From: a virus
Strand: one strand, 5' to 3'
IMG/VR virus record: IMGVR_UViG_3300048883_000251
Coordinates: 1-31,100 of that record
Length of the DNA stretch: 31,100 nt
The translations under genes and the position numbers were made by a program. How positions within the stretch are numbered: the first letter of the stretch is position 1; each line of letters opens with the position of its first letter. Of the stretch, positions 14,460 to 20,863 are shown piece by piece. The notes beneath the pieces are model-generated. The model worked only from the letters and a program-made list of their open reading frames with translations. It was not told the origin of the DNA and did not search any database.

Positions 14460-14651
14460 TCACTCTCCTCTTTCCCACGGCTCTTTCATAAGGCCGCTGT
14501 AAAGCGACTCACTCAACGTATCATACGCCTCGACGCATTTAGCTATCCTCAACTGAATTTCAGCCTCATCAGCAATACACTGCGTTGCTTGATAGAAACG
14601 TGCGTTAGCAGCCGTAATGTGTTTAACTAAATCCTTTATCTTGTCATTCAT
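14460..14651 (-). CDS. Small helical hypothetical protein, 63 aa
   Basis: The start at 14651 (MNDKIKDLVKHITAANARFY...) lies 6 bases after an AAAGGGAG. Another ATG two codons earlier overlaps this site. The product is entirely helical with no membrane segment. It ends one base before the terS start, so the two genes are probably translated together. No family recognised. Confidence 0.6.
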   Translation of the reverse strand: MNDKIKDLVKHITAANARFYQATQCIADEAEIQLRIAKCVEAYDTLSESLYSGLMKEPWERGE

Positions 14652-14667
14652 CTCCATCTCCCTTTCT

Positions 14668-14880
14668 TCATCTCTGATGCTTGATTTCTACACCATCGTA
14701 GAGGTCATATACTCTTCCACACTTGACCAAGTCAACGCACTGCCTATTCTTCAAACTATAAAACGTAACTAAGCCAGCACCGCACCAACATTTGTTGTCT
14801 TCCCTGTGTTTATACCCAACACCTCGATGCACACACTCGTTTACTGGCGGATTGATCCACCGGTTCAACCATTCAATCAT
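14668..14880 (-). CDS. Cys-containing hypothetical protein, 70 aa
   Basis: The product starts MIEWLNRWINPPVNECVHRG and contains Cys residues in ECVHRG, KCWCGAG, RQCVDLVKCG. This could form a small zinc site or disulfide core, but spacing does not match a zinc ribbon I know. The ATG overlaps the stop of the DUF3310 gene (ATGA, 14877-14880). No family recognised. Confidence 0.6.
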   Translation of the reverse strand: MIEWLNRWINPPVNECVHRGVGYKHREDNKCWCGAGLVTFYSLKNRQCVDLVKCGRVYDLYDGVEIKHQR

Positions 14881-15128
14881 TTCTTCTTCCCCATTCCATA
14901 ATCAGATGGCAGCTCCATCTTCCTCAATTTACCCAAATACCACTCCGCTTTTTCGATGTCCTGGAGTGGGTTTCCCTTATGCTCATATCGCCATAAATAC
15001 TTCATCACTTGCCCCTTTAAAAAGCCCTTAAATTGCACCTCATTCATCGAGGCTTCGATGGCCGAAATACACTCGATACTAGACCCGGTATAATGTGCCG
15101 GTCGGTTCACTAAATCGTCGTCACTCAC
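14877..15128 (-). CDS. DUF3310 family protein
   Basis: From the GTG at 15128 the product starts MSDDDLVNRPAHYTGSSIEC, followed by IDAIEAS-like ISAIEASMNEVQFKGFLKG and QVMKYLWRYEHKGNPLQDIE and KAEWYLGKL. This is the standard DUF3310 pattern, a short phage protein sometimes linked to nucleotide kinases and nucleotide metabolism, with no established biochemical role. The frame is open to a TTG at 15146. I chose the GTG because it gives the family's usual beginning and has AAGGGGAAGAAGG before it. It overlaps the end of the small membrane protein gene by 8 bases. Confidence 0.85.
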   Translation of the reverse strand: MSDDDLVNRPAHYTGSSIECISAIEASMNEVQFKGFLKGQVMKYLWRYEHKGNPLQDIEKAEWYLGKLRKMELPSDYGMGKKK

Positions 15129-15234
15129 CACCTTCTTCCCCTTCAAATAATCCCGTTATCACCAAAACCCCAAGACCAATCGTTATAAAAACCGGTGCCA
15201 AAATTATCCCAATCAACCATCCCACCAAACTCAT
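15121..15234 (-). CDS. Small membrane protein, 37 aa
   Basis: A perfect GGAGG ribosome binding site lies five bases before the ATG at 15234. The product, MSLVGWLIGIILAPVFITIG and onward to a GLFEGEEGGE tail, is a single membrane helix with an acidic C-terminus. The frame is open upstream to 15330, but that part runs into the repeat field and lacks a ribosome binding site. The role is unknown. Position after the repeat field and overlap with the DUF3310 gene suggest a regulated small gene. Confidence 0.6.
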   Translation of the reverse strand: MSLVGWLIGIILAPVFITIGLGVLVITGLFEGEEGGE

Positions 15235-15248
15235 CCTTACCTCCTCCG

Positions 15249-15624
15249 ATTCTTTTGTCCCCATTAAGGGGGTTCTGTCCCCATTTAAATTCTTTTGTCC
15301 CCTATTCTGTCCCCATTGATTTTCCACCAAATATCAAATTCTTTTGTCCCCTTAATTTGGTTCTGTCCCCATGCCAAAAAAAGAGAAACTCAGCTATAGC
15401 TGAAAAGTCCATTCTTTTGTCCCCTATCAGGGGGTAAGGGACAAAAGGGACAAAAGAATTAAATAGGGGGTGGTAATACATTCTTTTGTCCCTTCTGTCC
15501 CCATTCCCTAGAAAAAGTGTAGTTTTTGGTGGTAAAAATGGTTATGTCCCTTTTGTCCCTTTAATACCGTTCTGTCCCTTCTGTCCCTTTAATACCGTTC
15601 TGTCCCTTTTGTCCCCCTTTTTTA
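15249..15624. repeat. Iteron-like repeat field, 15 direct TGTCCC units
   Basis: The TGTCCC core occurs 15 times in the same orientation between 15256 and 15615, plus two inverted copies (GGGACA, 15438-15459). ATTCTTTTGTCCC(C) is found at 15249, 15289, 15338, 15411 and 15480. TTCTGTCCC(C) units alternate with these. A 28-base tandem duplication carries TTAATACCGT at 15561 and 15589. TAGAAAAAGTGTA is repeated at 15509-15521 and 15623-15635. A 14-base perfect palindrome and a CCCCT-ATC-AGGGG hairpin (15421-15433) lie inside. Arrays of direct repeats, palindromes and AT-rich tracts next to a primase gene are typical of a replication origin, so this is the best origin candidate in the window. A REP-type host element is an alternative. 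Confidence 0.75.
15390..15403. repeat. Perfect 14-base palindrome within the repeat field
   Basis: TCAGCTATAGCTGA is self-complementary over all 14 bases and follows an A-rich stretch (CAAAAAAAGAGAAAC). It could bind a dimeric initiator or regulator. Confidence 0.65.
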
Positions 15625-15639
15625 GAAAAAGTGTAAACA

Positions 15640-17577
15640 TCAGAATAATTCCTCAACAAATGAATACACCGCTGGCCTCCCCCTTTCATCCTCTAAACGC
15701 TGCATATTCCAGACCTTCTTTACCTTGGCAAAATCACCCGCATAATTAGTCAAAACGCGCAGTATCTTTTTACGATTCCAACCATCACGTTCTTTCACAA
15801 AATCGACGATCTCAGACTGCCTTGAACACCCTCCGCTGATGGCCTCATTAATGGCATCAATACCCTCTTGATCTTTAGCCTCTTGGATCAACGTGTTGGC
15901 ATCGATAAACGCATCCGCAACCGACAGCCGTCGGTCATCATCAAACTCAAAAGTGATTGGCTCAAACGCGCCACGGACTTTATCAGGGCGTGTTGAAAGT
16001 GATCTCAGCTTGGTCCCTTCGTGGAATGGCTCCAGGTAAATCATATTATCTACATCGGAACGAAGATCACCTGTCCCCTCATATATCAAGTTGTCGTCAG
16101 CGTCCTTGTACTTGTTCGTGTGGCACAAACAGATCACGGTGGCACCTTTGGAGGTCAACCGCCTTAAACTCTTATAGAGACTCTTAGATTTCCGCTTGTC
16201 GATCATATCGGTCAACTTCTTCAACGTATCAATGATAATCACGGTGTGTTTTAAATCTTCCAGTGGCGAGGCATAAAGGTCGCTCATTAGTTTATTGACG
16301 TTGGACCCTTTAAGGTCTGGAGTCACCCACGTAATTCCAGACTCCTCGGCCTGTTTCCAATGCCGTTTGCTGCCTACGCCGGAGATATCCATGTTTATAT
16401 AAACAACTAAGTTGTCGCTGGCTAACTCTCTGGCAAGTTCCATAAACAATAAGGTCTTACCGCCATTGGCTGGTGCTGGAAAAGCCGAAAGGTGACCTTT
16501 AATCACTAAATTATCGACCAGCCACACTGGATCAGAAAACTGGTCGATCTCCTCTTTAGTCAAGCGATGCTCGTCAAGCATAGTCATGAACGCGCCACTG
16601 ACGTACTCACGCTCATGGTCGAACGCCTCATCAACTGCAACTTCTTCCACTTCTTCTTCAAACTCACCGCCCCAACCGGCATCTCGCGCCATCTTCAAGA
16701 TGGTGGGGAAACCCACGTTGCCTCGGCTCGGATCATCAGTAAAAGAATTCCAACGATTAGCGTGGTTACAATTCAAATGCTCAGGGTTGTCAGATCTCGA
16801 CGACCACTCAGCCCAAAGGCGTAAACCCTCAACAGCACCGGCATAGGCGTTATGAATAGCCATACCAACCGCTATCCACTCATCATGGTGCATGGCTGGA
16901 TCTAACGCCGTTAGCGCGTCGGTGATAACGACCTTTTCCTCATCAGTGGCACATCCTATGCCCCAACCAGCTGATTCATCCTTCTCAACGCTCTCAGAGC
17001 GCTGTAGCGACGCTTTTTGCTCAGATAGTCCTAACTCAGAGGCATAAACCTCAAACTGCCTTATAACGTCCTCTGCTTGATCTGACGATAATGTGTCTAG
17101 TAGCATCATTGGCACATCACCGATGTCATTTCCGATGTAATGGTAAGGCTTGCCGGTGGTGGCGTGGTTGCCCCACACGACCGCCTGTTGGCCTTTACCT
17201 AAGATCTCGACCTGACACTTGTTGCCGTCGGCATCGATGTAGATTTTGGAGGCCAATTTAGTGAACGGTTGCTCTGTTCTGCAAATAAATAGCGTCTTTG
17301 GCGCGTTTCCGACACGTTCCAGCGATTGTGGGAACATCGGTCGTAGATAATCGACCATCAGTTTTGCTAGTTCCTCGTTGGGGATATCAACATCCACGCA
17401 CGGAGTGTTTGCGGTTAGTAAGCCAATAGAGGCCAATGGGTGGTCCTTTGCAGCCTTGAGCATCTTCTTGGTGGTGAAATTAGACCAATCGGCGTTGATT
17501 GGTGCCTTGCCGTTGGGTTTGACAGGGATAATTTCATAGCCGGAGGCTATGAGATCCCGATGATATTCAGCATACAT
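15640..17577 (-). CDS. Primase-polymerase with PriCT and RecA-like ATPase domains
   Basis: The 645-aa protein combines three parts. Residues ~5-160 match the bifunctional primase-polymerase N-terminal domain, with GYEIIPVKPNGKAP, a catalytic DVD at 62-64, and an EILGKGQQAVVWGNH segment with H138. Residues ~218-290 match the PriCT-2 domain (HHDEWIAVGMAIHNAY, LWAEWSSRS). Residues ~350-560 are an AAA_25/RepA-like RecA-fold ATPase with a Walker A-like FPAPANGGKT at 366-375 (Ala instead of the first Gly), Walker B HTVIIID at 444-450 and the sensor-like VICLCHTNKY. It probably primes and unwinds the origin. It has GGAG six bases before the ATG. It is the only replication protein encoded leftward and lies between the HTH gene and the repeat field. 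Confidence 0.88.
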   Translation of the reverse strand: MYAEYHRDLIASGYEIIPVKPNGKAPINADWSNFTTKKMLKAAKDHPLASIGLLTANTPCVDVDIPNEELAKLMVDYLRPMFPQSLERVGNAPKTLFICRTEQPFTKLASKIYIDADGNKCQVEILGKGQQAVVWGNHATTGKPYHYIGNDIGDVPMMLLDTLSSDQAEDVIRQFEVYASELGLSEQKASLQRSESVEKDESAGWGIGCATDEEKVVITDALTALDPAMHHDEWIAVGMAIHNAYAGAVEGLRLWAEWSSRSDNPEHLNCNHANRWNSFTDDPSRGNVGFPTILKMARDAGWGGEFEEEVEEVAVDEAFDHEREYVSGAFMTMLDEHRLTKEEIDQFSDPVWLVDNLVIKGHLSAFPAPANGGKTLLFMELARELASDNLVVYINMDISGVGSKRHWKQAEESGITWVTPDLKGSNVNKLMSDLYASPLEDLKHTVIIIDTLKKLTDMIDKRKSKSLYKSLRRLTSKGATVICLCHTNKYKDADDNLIYEGTGDLRSDVDNMIYLEPFHEGTKLRSLSTRPDKVRGAFEPITFEFDDDRRLSVADAFIDANTLIQEAKDQEGIDAINEAISGGCSRQSEIVDFVKERDGWNRKKILRVLTNYAGDFAKVKKVWNMQRLEDERGRPAVYSFVEELF

Positions 17578-17758
17578 CTACTTCTCCAGTTTTTAAGTTC
17601 TCCAGTTTGAATAAAAAAAGCCCCGATCGAGCATAATCGAGGCCAAAGGCCGCTTGAGCGCTTGCCGAAATAGGATGGCCGCCACCGAGGAGTAGCAGCA
17701 CAAACTGGTAAAGTGCTGCCTGAGTCGGAGTTATGGGTGGCGACCATGTATAGGTCAA
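17567..17758 (-). CDS. Possible small protein coupled to the HTH and primase genes, 63 aa
   Basis: The frame starts at a TTG overlapping the HTH stop codon (TTGA, 17755-17758) and ends 11 bases into the primase gene. Such end-to-end overlaps are the rule in this genome and favour a real gene. The product has a hydrophobic stretch (AALYQFVLLLLGGGHPI) followed by AAFGLDYARSGLFLFKLE. I do not recognise it. A terminator-like hairpin lies within the same DNA, and no Shine-Dalgarno site is seen, so the call is uncertain. Confidence 0.45.
   Translation of the reverse strand: MTYTWSPPITPTQAALYQFVLLLLGGGHPISASAQAAFGLDYARSGLFLFKLENLKTGEVDVC
17611..17643 (-). terminator. Terminator-like hairpin with a U-tract between HTH and primase genes
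   Basis: On the minus strand an 8-bp stem (GCCTCGAT with ATCGGGGC, one G-U pair) is followed directly by TTTTTTT. This is the best intrinsic terminator signal in the window. If it works, it would stop the HTH message before the primase gene. It may also be only part of the overlapping 63-aa gene. Confidence 0.5.
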
Positions 17759-17940
17759 TCGAAGATGTCAGGACGGATATCTTTCTTGGATATCTCGCCG
17801 TTGGTGAGACGCTCTATCTCGACCGCTCTTCGGATTGGAATCTTTTTATCTCTAAACCATTGGTTCACCGCTTGCGGGGTGACATCTAATGTTCTGGCTA
17901 GAGCGCGTTGGGTTGGAAAGTATGTTTTTAACAAGTTCAT
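17755..17940 (-). CDS. Cro/YdaS-like helix-turn-helix regulator, 61 aa
   Basis: From the ATG at 17940 the product MNLLKTYFPTQRALARTLDV then PQAVNQWFRDKKIPIRRAVE shows a classical helix-turn-helix. The recognition helix is TPQAVNQWFRD, and IPxRRAxEIExLTxG follows, as in Cro/YdaS-type phage regulators. These bind operators to control early or lysogeny genes. It is divergent from the early operon across a palindrome-rich region and so probably acts there. No longer CI-like repressor is seen in the window. Possible promoter boxes nearly touch the ATG, so its mRNA may have almost no leader. Confidence 0.8.
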   Translation of the reverse strand: MNLLKTYFPTQRALARTLDVTPQAVNQWFRDKKIPIRRAVEIERLTNGEISKKDIRPDIFD

Positions 17941-17948
17941 GGTGACCG

Positions 17949-17976
17949 AATATACCAAACGCCTTGAGAATATCAA
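17949..17976 (-). promoter_or_regulatory. Possible promoter of the HTH gene
   Basis: On the minus strand TTGATA (17976-17971) and TATATT (17954-17949) are 16 bases apart. Transcription would begin at about the HTH ATG. The -35 box lies inside the 15-base palindrome at 17963-17977, which could give autoregulation. Confidence 0.35.
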
Positions 17977-17977
17977 G
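17963..17977. promoter_or_regulatory. Operator-like inverted repeat I
   Basis: CTTGA-GAATA-TCAAG, 5-base arms with a 5-base centre, located 22 bases before the HTH ATG and covering its possible -35 box. Confidence 0.5.
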
Positions 17978-18002
17978 CTGTTCTTAACTTATTTTGAGAA
18001 AA

Positions 18003-18019
18003 ATGCGTATTAAACGCAT
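18003..18019. promoter_or_regulatory. Operator-like inverted repeat II (17 bp)
   Basis: ATGCGT-ATTAA-ACGCAT has perfect 6-base arms and the 17-base length of lambdoid operators. It lies midway between the divergent HTH and early genes. A smaller palindrome CGTAG-TT-CTACG follows at 18042-18053. Confidence 0.55.
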
Positions 18020-18111
18020 AAATTAAGTCCCCACAAACACCCGTAGTTCTACGAAATGCCCACTAATTCACAGTAATTCTGCAAAAACCCCAACCCCTAT
18101 TTCGGTAGTTA

Positions 18112-18128
18112 GTAAAGTAATCCTTTAC
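18112..18128. promoter_or_regulatory. Operator-like inverted repeat III over the early promoter
   Basis: GTAAAG-TAATC-CTTTAC has perfect 6-base arms and the same 6-5-6 layout as repeat II but a different sequence. Its right arm covers five bases of the -35 box of the early promoter, so a bound protein would block RNA polymerase. Confidence 0.55.
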
Positions 18129-18151
18129 ATTTAGTTTTCTTGGGATATACT
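18124..18151 (+). promoter_or_regulatory. Early promoter of the rightward operon
   Basis: TTTACA (18124-18129) and TATACT (18146-18151) are 16 bases apart, each one base from the sigma70 consensus. Transcription would start near 18158, about 30 bases before the first gene. The start of the -35 box lies in an operator-like palindrome. Confidence 0.65.
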
Positions 18152-18187
18152 CCCTCCAAAACAAAAGAAAAGTAAAGGAGAAACGCA

Positions 18188-18358
18188 GTGATCGAAAGCA
18201 TCGTAATAAACGGTATTCGTCTGGATGCCGACAAATCAAAAAGACTATTCATCTCAGCCGACGAGCGATACGTCATTCCAATGGATAAATTCGGGATTCC
18301 AACCACCGCCGAACTAATTCAAATCAATATCCCAAAAGACTACGCGGTGATGTCATGA
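18188..18358 (+). CDS. First early gene, hypothetical protein, 56 aa
   Basis: A GTG start lies 7 bases after AAAGGAG (18174-18180). The product MIESIVINGIRLDADKSKRL continues with FISADERYVIPMDKFGIP and ends DYAVMS. It is small, beta-rich and soluble. No family recognised. It is the first gene after the early promoter, and its stop overlaps the start of the next gene (ATGA). A first, strongly translated early gene is often a host-takeover or regulatory protein, but nothing in the sequence shows which. Confidence 0.6.
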   Translation: MIESIVINGIRLDADKSKRLFISADERYVIPMDKFGIPTTAELIQINIPKDYAVMS

Positions 18359-18456
18359 GGGAAGAGGAGTCATGGCTTGAGGTAGTTGCCACAGGGTTGG
18401 CAATGGTCGGTTGCCTGGTTGGTGGTTACGTTCTAATGCTAGCGGTGGTGGTATGA
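18355..18456 (+). CDS. Small single-span membrane protein, 33 aa
   Basis: The product is MREEESWLEVVATGLAMVGC followed by LVGGYVLMLAVVV. It has an acidic start and one hydrophobic helix. Both ends overlap neighbours by 4 bases (ATGA at 18355-18358 and at 18453-18456), which supports a real, translationally coupled gene despite its size. The function is unknown. Confidence 0.55.
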   Translation: MREEESWLEVVATGLAMVGCLVGGYVLMLAVVV

Positions 18457-18749
18457 GGGACATCTATAGAATAGCGAACGCTCTCGAACGTATCGCCGAC
18501 GCCCTCGCCGACAAGGCCGAGCAGAAACCAACACTAACGCTGGTGGAAACACCACCGGAACCTGAGACATTTGAAAAACCCACACTCGAAGAACTACAAA
18601 ACAGTGTCCGAAGTGGACTGATCCGCGTACACGGACGCGGTGAGGATCATGCCGCGCTCACGACCAAACTCATTGGGTTACCGTTGAAGGCTAACGAGAT
18701 GGACGAAGCGCAGTGCATCGTCATGCTCGAAGATGAGTCTATCCAATGA
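18453..18749 (+). CDS. Early hypothetical protein, 98 aa
   Basis: I place the start at the ATG at 18453, which overlaps the previous stop; the frame is open to 18411. The N-terminus MRDIYRIANALERIADALAD is an amphipathic helix, then comes a Pro/Glu-rich linker, and a helical region SVRSGLIRVHGRGEDHAALT. It overlaps the DUF2800 gene by 4 bases. No family recognised. Possibly a small DNA-metabolism accessory factor by position. Confidence 0.6.
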   Translation: MRDIYRIANALERIADALADKAEQKPTLTLVETPPEPETFEKPTLEELQNSVRSGLIRVHGRGEDHAALTTKLIGLPLKANEMDEAQCIVMLEDESIQ

Positions 18750-19840
18750 GCGAACACGCGAAGTTCTCACCAAGTAGCTTGGGCCGGACGAAAATCTGTC
18801 CGGGGTCACATCAGTTAAGCATTGGGCAACCTAACATCAGTTCACCCGCTGCCGATCTTGGCACGATGCTTCACTCACAGGCCGAACTAGCTATAAATGG
18901 TAGACCATTCAGCGAGATATTGACTGACGAGCAGAAAGCGTTGGTGCAACCTTATATAGATTACTGCCTGTCACTCAAAAAAATCAGCGATATTGCTGAG
19001 ACTGAGCGAAAAGTTGAGATCTTAGGTGAGAGATGCTGGGGAACAATAGACTTCCTCAACATAATAGGACCAAGGCTCACCATCGCTGATTATAAATCAG
19101 GGGTGATGCCGGTCGCGCCGGACTCAATCCAACTCATGGCGTATGCCCTTGGCGCGTTAAAGGAGTTCGACTTCGTTGGGATCGAGAGCGTCCATTTAGT
19201 GATCGTACAGCCTCAAATCAGCCCCGAACCACAGATCCATCGGACAACACCAGACGAGTTATGGAAGTTCGAGAAAGAGTTGGAGCAGATCATCGAGTTG
19301 GCTGAAGCTAAGAATCCAAAATTCAACACAGGCTCACACTGCCGATGGTGCAGCGCTTCGCCGGTTTGCGTTGCGGCCTTCGATGAAGCAACAGAAATGG
19401 CTACAAGCGATGTAGCCAAAATGTCGCTCGAATCTGTCGGGGTGGCGTATGCCAAGACCAAATTCATCAAGGGTTGGGTTAAGTCAGTCGAGGATCGCGC
19501 CAAATATGACCTGATGAATGGTGTTGAAGTACCAGGATTTAAATTGGTGTCAGGGAATCGTGCCAGAAATTGGCAAACAGAAGGCGTAGATATTCAATGG
19601 CGGCTCGAAGAGATCTTCGGTGAAAAGAGTTATGAGAAGAAGTACCTATCTGTCCCCCAAGCAGAGAAGTTGTTGGGTGGCAAAGCAGAATTTGCTGACT
19701 CTGAGTTATCAGAGTTTGTTGATGTTGGCGAAGGAGCGCCGACTATTGCCAGGGTTGGCGATAAGCGTCAGGCGTTAACGCTTGATGTCTTCAAAGATGA
19801 AACTAAAAAAGGAAAAGAAGATGCTATTAAAGAAAGTTAG
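18746..19840 (+). CDS. DUF2800 nuclease (PD-(D/E)XK, Cas4/AddB-like)
   Basis: The 364-aa protein has H43 and E47 in MLHSQAELA, D102 in WGTIDFL, and the D-x-K of the core nuclease at D115 and K117 (TIADYKSG). Cys18 together with C199, C202 and C208 (HCRWCSASPVC) form the iron-sulfur pattern of Cas4/AddB-type nucleases. DUF2800 proteins are found in phage replication operons directly before DUF2815 genes, as here. It probably degrades or processes DNA ends during replication or recombination (inference). The 3' end overlaps the next gene by 20 bases. Confidence 0.85.
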   Translation: MSEHAKFSPSSLGRTKICPGSHQLSIGQPNISSPAADLGTMLHSQAELAINGRPFSEILTDEQKALVQPYIDYCLSLKKISDIAETERKVEILGERCWGTIDFLNIIGPRLTIADYKSGVMPVAPDSIQLMAYALGALKEFDFVGIESVHLVIVQPQISPEPQIHRTTPDELWKFEKELEQIIELAEAKNPKFNTGSHCRWCSASPVCVAAFDEATEMATSDVAKMSLESVGVAYAKTKFIKGWVKSVEDRAKYDLMNGVEVPGFKLVSGNRARNWQTEGVDIQWRLEEIFGEKSYEKKYLSVPQAEKLLGGKAEFADSELSEFVDVGEGAPTIARVGDKRQALTLDVFKDETKKGKEDAIKES

Positions 19841-20321
19841 ATTGAGTTTCCCGGCGCTATTCACCCCGACGTCGTTTCAAGGTGAAGGTGAGAAGAAGTA
19901 CGAAGCGACGTTCTTAATTGAAAAAGGTTCAGCGAACCACAAGGCGCTCGAAGCCGAAGTTGAAAAGCTCATCGCCGATGACCTTAAAGGTATCAAGTTA
20001 TCGTCGGACAAGATCTGTTTGAAAGATGGTGATGAGAAAACCTATGACGGTTACGAAGGACATATGTTCATCAAGGCCGCGAGTAAGAAACGCATATCCA
20101 TCGTGGACCAAGACAAAACGCCTCTAACCGAAGAGGATGAGAAGATCTACGGTGGGTGTTATGTGAATGCCATCATTGATCTGTGGGCGCAGAACAACCA
20201 GTACGGCAAGCGGATCAACGCCAGCCTTCGCGGTGTTCAGTTCGATAGCCACGGCGACTCATTCAGTGGCACATCTGCGGCCAGAGATGATGAGTTCGTT
20301 GACTATGAGCCTGACTTCTAA
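19821..20321 (+). CDS. DUF2815 ssDNA-binding protein
   Basis: Start taken at 19821, behind GGAAAAGAAG, giving a 166-aa protein MLLKKVRLSFPALFTPTSFQ... with EKKYEATFLIEKGSANHKAL, a KAASKKRISIVDQD segment, IYGGCYVNAIIDLWAQNNQYG and NASLRGVQFDSHGDSF. This is the standard DUF2815 pattern, a predicted single-stranded-DNA-binding protein. The C-terminus is acidic (DDEFVDYEPDF), as in SSB proteins that recruit partners. It sits between the nuclease and polymerase genes and likely covers ssDNA during replication. Its TAA overlaps the exonuclease ATG (TAATG). Confidence 0.85.
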   Translation: MLLKKVRLSFPALFTPTSFQGEGEKKYEATFLIEKGSANHKALEAEVEKLIADDLKGIKLSSDKICLKDGDEKTYDGYEGHMFIKAASKKRISIVDQDKTPLTEEDEKIYGGCYVNAIIDLWAQNNQYGKRINASLRGVQFDSHGDSFSGTSAARDDEFVDYEPDF

Positions 20322-20863
20322 TGATGTTCGCCGACTTTGAAACATTCTCTGAATGTGACATTAAAAAGTGTGGGGGTGCCAAGTACGTTCGGCACCCTAG
20401 CACCGAGGCTTTGTTGATGAGCTACGCCTTCAATGGTGGTGAGGTTCAAACATGGGACGCAACGCAAGGTCCGATGCCCGAAGAGGTTGACGAGTACCTG
20501 GTGACTGGTGACGACATCTGCTTTCACAACTCGGCGTTTGACCGAGGCGTGTTGGAACACGTTCTTGGGTACAGACTTGAGATCTCACGGTATAAAGACA
20601 CGATGATCATGGCTTATCGGCGTGGGTACATTGGTGGCTTAAAGGATCTCGGCAAGGCGCTTGGGTTAGGTGTTGAACACCGAAAGCAAGCAGCCGATGG
20701 TTGGCGATTAATCCATAAATTCTGTGTGCCACGCAAACCCACGAAGAAAGATCCAAGCGTGAGGATTCTGCCGAGCGACGCGCCAGAGGAATGGGCGAAG
20801 TTCAAAGAGTATGCAGAGCATGATGTAATAGCCATGCGTGAATGCTACCGGAGATTGAAGTAA
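20321..20863 (+). CDS. DNA polymerase A, 3'-5' exonuclease part
   Basis: The 180-aa product is a DEDDy proofreading exonuclease. D5 and E7 are in FADFETFSE, D74 is in HNSAFDRGVLEH, and Y164 and D168 are in EYAEHDVIAMRE. In most related phages this domain is the N-terminus of a single family A polymerase of about 650 aa. Here the frame ends at 20863 and the polymerase part continues in another frame (offset by two bases), with TAATG at the junction. So either the gene is genuinely split or one base is missing in the sequence. It would proofread replication. Confidence 0.85.
   Translation: MMFADFETFSECDIKKCGGAKYVRHPSTEALLMSYAFNGGEVQTWDATQGPMPEEVDEYLVTGDDICFHNSAFDRGVLEHVLGYRLEISRYKDTMIMAYRRGYIGGLKDLGKALGLGVEHRKQAADGWRLIHKFCVPRKPTKKDPSVRILPSDAPEEWAKFKEYAEHDVIAMRECYRRLK

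Noticed and set aside
15249-15624. CRISPR array
   Set aside because: The units are short, unevenly spaced and lack constant-length spacers; no cas genes are present.
20842-20862. Programmed -1 frameshift joining exonuclease and polymerase
   Set aside because: No X-XXY-YYZ slippery sequence in the overlap; a TAATG re-initiation junction explains it more simply.
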